64,000 bases of DNA, taken from positions 1 through 64,000 of the forward strand of contig CAUGMN010000001.1 of the NCBI GenBank assembly GCA_959600635.1, written 5' to 3'. Shown one piece after another: positions 60,731 through 64,000 of the stretch (position 1 is the stretch's first letter; the number at the start of each line of letters is the position of its first letter). The notes under the pieces were generated by a model, which saw only the letters and a program-made list of their open reading frames with translations, searched no databases and was not told where the DNA came from. This stretch comes from QAMX01 sp003149835. Its GTDB lineage: Bacteria; Bacillota; Clostridia; Oscillospirales; QAMX01. The position numbers and the translations under genes were made by a program.

Positions 60731-63214
60731 ATGGAGATCAAAATCGCCCTTGCGGGCAACCCGAACAGCGGTAAAACGACGCTGTTCAACGCGCTGACGG
60801 GTTCCAATCAATTCGTCGGAAACTGGCCGGGCGTGACGGTCGAGAAAAAAGAGGGAAAGCTCAAAAAACACGGCGACGTCGTCATCATGGACCTGCCGGG
60901 GATTTACTCGCTCTCTCCCTATACCTTAGAGGAGGTCGTCGCCCGCAATTACCTCGTCACCGAGCGGCCCGACGCCATCCTGAATATCGTCGACGGGACG
61001 AATCTGGAACGCAATCTCTATCTGACCACCCAGCTGACAGAGCTGGGGATTCCGGTTGTCGTCGCCGTCAACATGATGGATGTCGTCCGGAAAAACGGCG
61101 ACAAAATCAACATCGGCGAGCTTTCCCGCGAGCTGGGCTGTAAGGTCGTCGAGATTTCGGCGCTGAAAGGCACGGGGATCACAGAGGCCGCCGAGGCCGC
61201 TGTCGAGGCGGCCAAGGGCGCGAAAACTGTGCCGCAGCACAGTTTTTCCGGCGTGGTGGAGCACGCGATCGCCCATATCGAGGAGGCGGCGGTACACCAT
61301 CTGCCAGTTGAGCGGCAGCGCTGGTACGCCGTGAAGATTTTTGAGCGCGACGAGAAGGTTCTCGAAAGTCTCCGGCTCGATCCGTCCGTGTTCCAACACA
61401 TTGAGGCCGACATTCAGGCGGCCGAGCAGGAGCTTGACGACGACGCCGAGAGCATCATCACCAATGAACGCTACGTCTACATCGCCTCAATCCTCAAAGG
61501 CTGCTATCACAAGAAAAACGCCGGAAAACTTTCGGTCTCCGACAAAATCGACCGTGTCGTCACCAACCGCTGGCTGGCGCTGCCGATCTTCGCGGTCGTG
61601 ATGTTCGTCGTCTATTTTGTCTCGGTCACGACAATCGGGACGTGGGCGACCGACTGGGCCAACGACGGCGTGTTCGGCGACGGCTGGCATCTGCTCGGCA
61701 TCGGCTCCCGCGCCTATGAGGACGCGGTTGAAGAATACGCCCTGCCCGCCGCCGTCAAAGAGGCGTTTGAAGCCGCCGCCGAAGAGGCCGGCGCTGTGGA
61801 CGAAACGCTCTCCACCGACGAATCGATCGTTCTGATCGAGGACAAAGCCAAGGCTCTGACAACGACGGTCTGCCTCTATGACGACGAGGGCAATCAGACC
61901 GAGGAAATCCCCATAGACTTTGCCGCCTATACGGCTGCGGCGGCGCTCCAAGAGCCTGACCCCGCCGACTACGGCGTATGGGTGCCCGGCGTGCCGGTGC
62001 TGGTGGAAAAGGGTCTGGACGCGGTGAACTGCGCCGACTGGCTCAAAGGCCTGATCCTCGACGGCATCGTCGGCGGCGTCGGAGCGGTGCTCGGCTTTGT
62101 GCCACAGATGCTGGTGCTGTTTCTGTTCCTCGCCTTCCTCGAAGCCTGCGGCTATATGGCCCGCATCGCCTTTGTGATGGACCGTATCTTCCGCAAGTTC
62201 GGCCTCTCCGGCAAGTCGTTTATCCCGATGCTGATCGGCACCGGCTGCGGCATTCCCGGCATCATGGCCTCGCGCACGATCGAAAACGAGCGGGACCGCC
62301 GCATGACCATTATGACGACGACCTTTATCCCCTGCGGAGCCAAGCTCCCGATCATCGCCCTGATCGCGGGCGCGCTGTTCGGCGGCGCCTGGTGGGTCGC
62401 GCCGAGCGCCTATTTCGTCGGCATTGCGGCGATCATCGTCTCCGGCATCATGCTGAAAAAGACGAAGCTGTTTTCCGGCGACCCGGCGCCGTTTGTCATG
62501 GAGCTTCCGGCCTATCACTGGCCGACGCCGGGCAACGTGCTCCGCTCCATGTGGGAGCGCGGCTGGTCGTTTATCAAAAAAGCCGGGACGATTATCCTGC
62601 TTTCGGCGATCGTTCTCTGGTTTTTGCAGGCTTTCGGCGTCGAGAACGGCCGCTTCGGCATGGTCGCCAACCTCGACCATTCGATTTTGGCCACCATCGG
62701 CAACGCCGTCAAATGGCTCTTCGCCCCGCTCGGCTTCGGCAACTGGCAGAGCGCCGTCGCGTCCTTTACCGGCCTGATCGCCAAGGAAAACGTCGTCTCC
62801 ACCTTCGGCGTGCTGTTCGGCGGGCTCGACGAGGTGGCCGAAAACGGCTGGCAGATCTGGGAAAGCATGCGCGCGATCTTTACGCCGCTCGCGGCCTACT
62901 CCTTCCTGATCTTTAACCTCCTGTGCGCGCCGTGCTTCGCGGCCATCGGCGCGATCCGCCGCGAGATGAACTCCGCCAAATGGACGTGGTTCGCCATCGG
63001 CTATCAATGCGCGTTTGCCTATGCGGTTTCGCTGGTGGTCTATCAGCTCGGCATGCTCTTTACCGGCAACGGCAACGTTCTCGGCTCCGTCGCCGCCTTT
63101 GCGGTCGTCGCGCTCATTCTCTATCTGCTGCTGCGGCCGTACAAGAAGCCGGCGAGCCTGAAAGAAAGGGCGGAGATCAAGGCCGAGCCGAAGGAAATGG
63201 CCGGCAGCCGGTAA
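60731..63214 (+). CDS. feoB: Ferrous iron transport protein B
   Basis: The 827-residue protein has an N-terminal G domain with G1 GNPNSGKTT, G2 NWPGVTVEKKEG, G3 DLPGIYSL and G4 NMMD, a helical GDI-like domain (about 170-270) and about 10 transmembrane helices with the Gate repeats. An unusual acidic, Ala-rich extracellular insert lies near residues 330-420. It moves Fe2+ across the membrane. The ATG at 60731 has AAAGGAAG upstream; an upstream in-frame start at 60647 would overlap the operator. Confidence 0.97.
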   Translation: MEIKIALAGNPNSGKTTLFNALTGSNQFVGNWPGVTVEKKEGKLKKHGDVVIMDLPGIYSLSPYTLEEVVARNYLVTERPDAILNIVDGTNLERNLYLTTQLTELGIPVVVAVNMMDVVRKNGDKINIGELSRELGCKVVEISALKGTGITEAAEAAVEAAKGAKTVPQHSFSGVVEHAIAHIEEAAVHHLPVERQRWYAVKIFERDEKVLESLRLDPSVFQHIEADIQAAEQELDDDAESIITNERYVYIASILKGCYHKKNAGKLSVSDKIDRVVTNRWLALPIFAVVMFVVYFVSVTTIGTWATDWANDGVFGDGWHLLGIGSRAYEDAVEEYALPAAVKEAFEAAAEEAGAVDETLSTDESIVLIEDKAKALTTTVCLYDDEGNQTEEIPIDFAAYTAAAALQEPDPADYGVWVPGVPVLVEKGLDAVNCADWLKGLILDGIVGGVGAVLGFVPQMLVLFLFLAFLEACGYMARIAFVMDRIFRKFGLSGKSFIPMLIGTGCGIPGIMASRTIENERDRRMTIMTTTFIPCGAKLPIIALIAGALFGGAWWVAPSAYFVGIAAIIVSGIMLKKTKLFSGDPAPFVMELPAYHWPTPGNVLRSMWERGWSFIKKAGTIILLSAIVLWFLQAFGVENGRFGMVANLDHSILATIGNAVKWLFAPLGFGNWQSAVASFTGLIAKENVVSTFGVLFGGLDEVAENGWQIWESMRAIFTPLAAYSFLIFNLLCAPCFAAIGAIRREMNSAKWTWFAIGYQCAFAYAVSLVVYQLGMLFTGNGNVLGSVAAFAVVALILYLLLRPYKKPASLKERAEIKAEPKEMAGSR

Positions 63215-63267
63215 GACCGCCGGCAAGGCTATCCGTCTATTTTCATTCCGAACAAGGAGGAATTTAC

Positions 63268-63438
63268 ATGTTCGCATGGCTTTCGGAAAATATAGCGACG
63301 ATTCTCATCGCGCTGGCGCTGGCGGCGGTCGTCGCCGTCGTCGTGGTCCATCTGGTGAGAAACAAACGGAAAGGCAAATCCTCCTGCGGCTGCGGCTGCG
63401 AACAATGCCCGTCGGCAGGGCTCTGCCACAAAAAATAG
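63268..63438 (+). CDS. FeoB-associated Cys-rich membrane protein
   Basis: The 56-residue protein has one N-terminal helix (about 8-30) and a basic linker, followed by a Cys cluster SCGCGCEQCPSAGLCHKK. This is the short partner often encoded directly after feoB in Firmicutes, thought to assist Fe2+ transfer. GGAGG is 7 nt before the ATG. It ends the feo operon just before a bidirectional terminator. Confidence 0.92.
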   Translation: MFAWLSENIATILIALALAAVVAVVVVHLVRNKRKGKSSCGCGCEQCPSAGLCHKK

Positions 63439-63469
63439 CCACCCTCAATCCCCCTCTCATATAGATTCG

Positions 63470-63505
63470 AAAGCGGCGCGCGGAATGTATTCCGCGCGCC
63501 GCTTT
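63470..63505. terminator. Terminator between the feo operon and merR
   Basis: A perfect 16-bp stem (63470-63485 with 63490-63505) with a 4-nt loop separates two convergent genes. It carries three T at its 3' end on each strand. Confidence 0.75.
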
Positions 63506-63529
63506 CTGTTCCGCGCACCGGCCAGACGG

Positions 63530-63946
63530 TCAATCAGCCGCCTGGCGCGCCGCCGGCGCTCCTGCGTCCCGGCGGGGGAGCCGGCTTTCGGCGGCGCGCA
63601 GCGTGTTTTCATAGCCGGCGATTTTCCGGTCGAGGCGGTCGAGCGTTTTCTGCATCTCGGCGATCCGCTCCCGCAGCGCGTCGCGCTGTTCGGTCAGCAG
63701 CGCCTTGCGCGCTCCGGCCGTCGCGTCGCCCTCCTGAAACAGCGCCACATAACGGATTAACGCGTCGATCGGCAGGCCGGAGCTGCGCATGCATTTGATA
63801 AATTCGATCCAGCGGCAGTCCTCGTCGGTATAATTGCGGATGCCGCCTGCGGTGCGGCCGACGGCGGGGATCAGCCCGATTTTTTCGTAATAGCGAAGCG
63901 TGTCGGCCGTAAGGCCGTAGCGCTCCGCGGCTTCTGCAATCGTCAT
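63530..63946 (-). CDS. MerR family transcriptional regulator
   Basis: The 138-residue protein has the MerR winged helix (TIAEAAERYGLTADTLRYYEKIGLIP), wing RTAGGIRNYTDEDCRWIEFI, and a C-terminal coiled coil ending in an Ala/Arg-rich tail. The pattern RYYEKIGLIP, KCMRSSGLPI and ALFQEGD is that of the AdhR/NmlR-like group, which sense aldehydes or thiol stress. GAGGAGAG is 7 nt before the ATG. The gene it regulates probably lies beyond the right end of the window. Confidence 0.9.
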   Translation of the reverse strand: MTIAEAAERYGLTADTLRYYEKIGLIPAVGRTAGGIRNYTDEDCRWIEFIKCMRSSGLPIDALIRYVALFQEGDATAGARKALLTEQRDALRERIAEMQKTLDRLDRKIAGYENTLRAAESRLPRRDAGAPAARQAAD

Positions 63947-64000
63947 ATAAAACTCTCTCCTCAGTCAATTTCCATATTCTTGGAGCGCCTGTGAACCGGG

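Overview
The window looks like chromosome from a high-GC, Gram-positive, spore-lineage Clostridia (probably an Oscillospirales/Ruminococcaceae-like gut organism). This is inferred from strong sigma-A promoters (TTGACA-17-TATAAT), GGAGG ribosome sites, an isolated Spo0A-type DNA-binding domain, a small alarmone synthetase, YfhO/GtrA glycolipid genes, an S-layer-homology protein and a FeoA/FeoA/FeoB iron locus. I see no phage, insertion sequence, CRISPR array or rRNA. One small MITE-like element, one decayed gene and two tRNAs are present.

Layout. 1-1.6 kb: 3' part of a BlaR1-type M56 membrane peptidase. 1.8-10.9 kb: a cell-surface glycan locus with two divergent arms. The minus arm is GtrA, GT2, YfhO and SGNH hydrolase; the plus arm is MBOAT O-acyltransferase and DHHW protein. 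10.9-15.1 kb: ANT(6)-type nucleotidyltransferase, a beta-propeller glycoside hydrolase and a two-gene ABC-2 exporter. 15.3-20.6 kb (minus): small (p)ppGpp synthetase, a CmpB-like membrane protein, PlsC acyltransferase overlapping a GT4 glycosyltransferase, a monoglyceride-lipase-like hydrolase and an HdeD-like protein. 20.8-25.1 kb: MacB/FtsX-type ABC transporter with a TetR regulator. 25.3-27.3 kb: htpG. 27.4-31.8 kb: a lipoprotein, a TM2-domain pseudogene, a DUF368 polyprenyl-phosphate transporter, and a Pit phosphate transporter with its DUF47 partner split by the MITE-like element.

32.0-36.3 kb: a divergent type IIA topoisomerase pair under a palindromic promoter. 36.8-41.6 kb: sugar isomerase, orphan Spo0A C-terminal protein, pnuC behind a predicted attenuator, a uronate-isomerase-like amidohydrolase and a membrane protein. 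41.9-47.9 kb (minus): recA, recX, rimO, pgsA and cysS, followed by a 54-residue membrane protein. 48.1-49.9 kb: a secreted SLH/trypsin-like protease whose promoter is a near copy of the recA promoter. 50.1-55.5 kb: MATE/MarR divergent pair, a VWA-domain protein and a second MATE transporter. 55.9-56.3 kb: tRNA-Leu(UAA) and initiator tRNA-Met. 56.7-59.2 kb: GH38 alpha-mannosidase. 59.4-63.4 kb: DtxR-family regulator divergent from feoA-feoA-feoB-Cys-rich protein, with three matching TTAG-N6-CTAA operators. 63.5-63.9 kb: a MerR regulator.

The most interesting signals are the pnuC leader (terminator hairpin plus a competing GAAA-loop hairpin), the recA promoter duplication feeding a surface protease, and the free-standing Spo0A DNA-binding domain with 0A-box-like sites in front of it. 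Also notable are the divergent topoisomerase that lacks the quinolone-contact serine, the MITE-like element inside the phosphate operon, and an initiator tRNA with an extra base in its T stem. No single unmistakably new multi-gene system was found.
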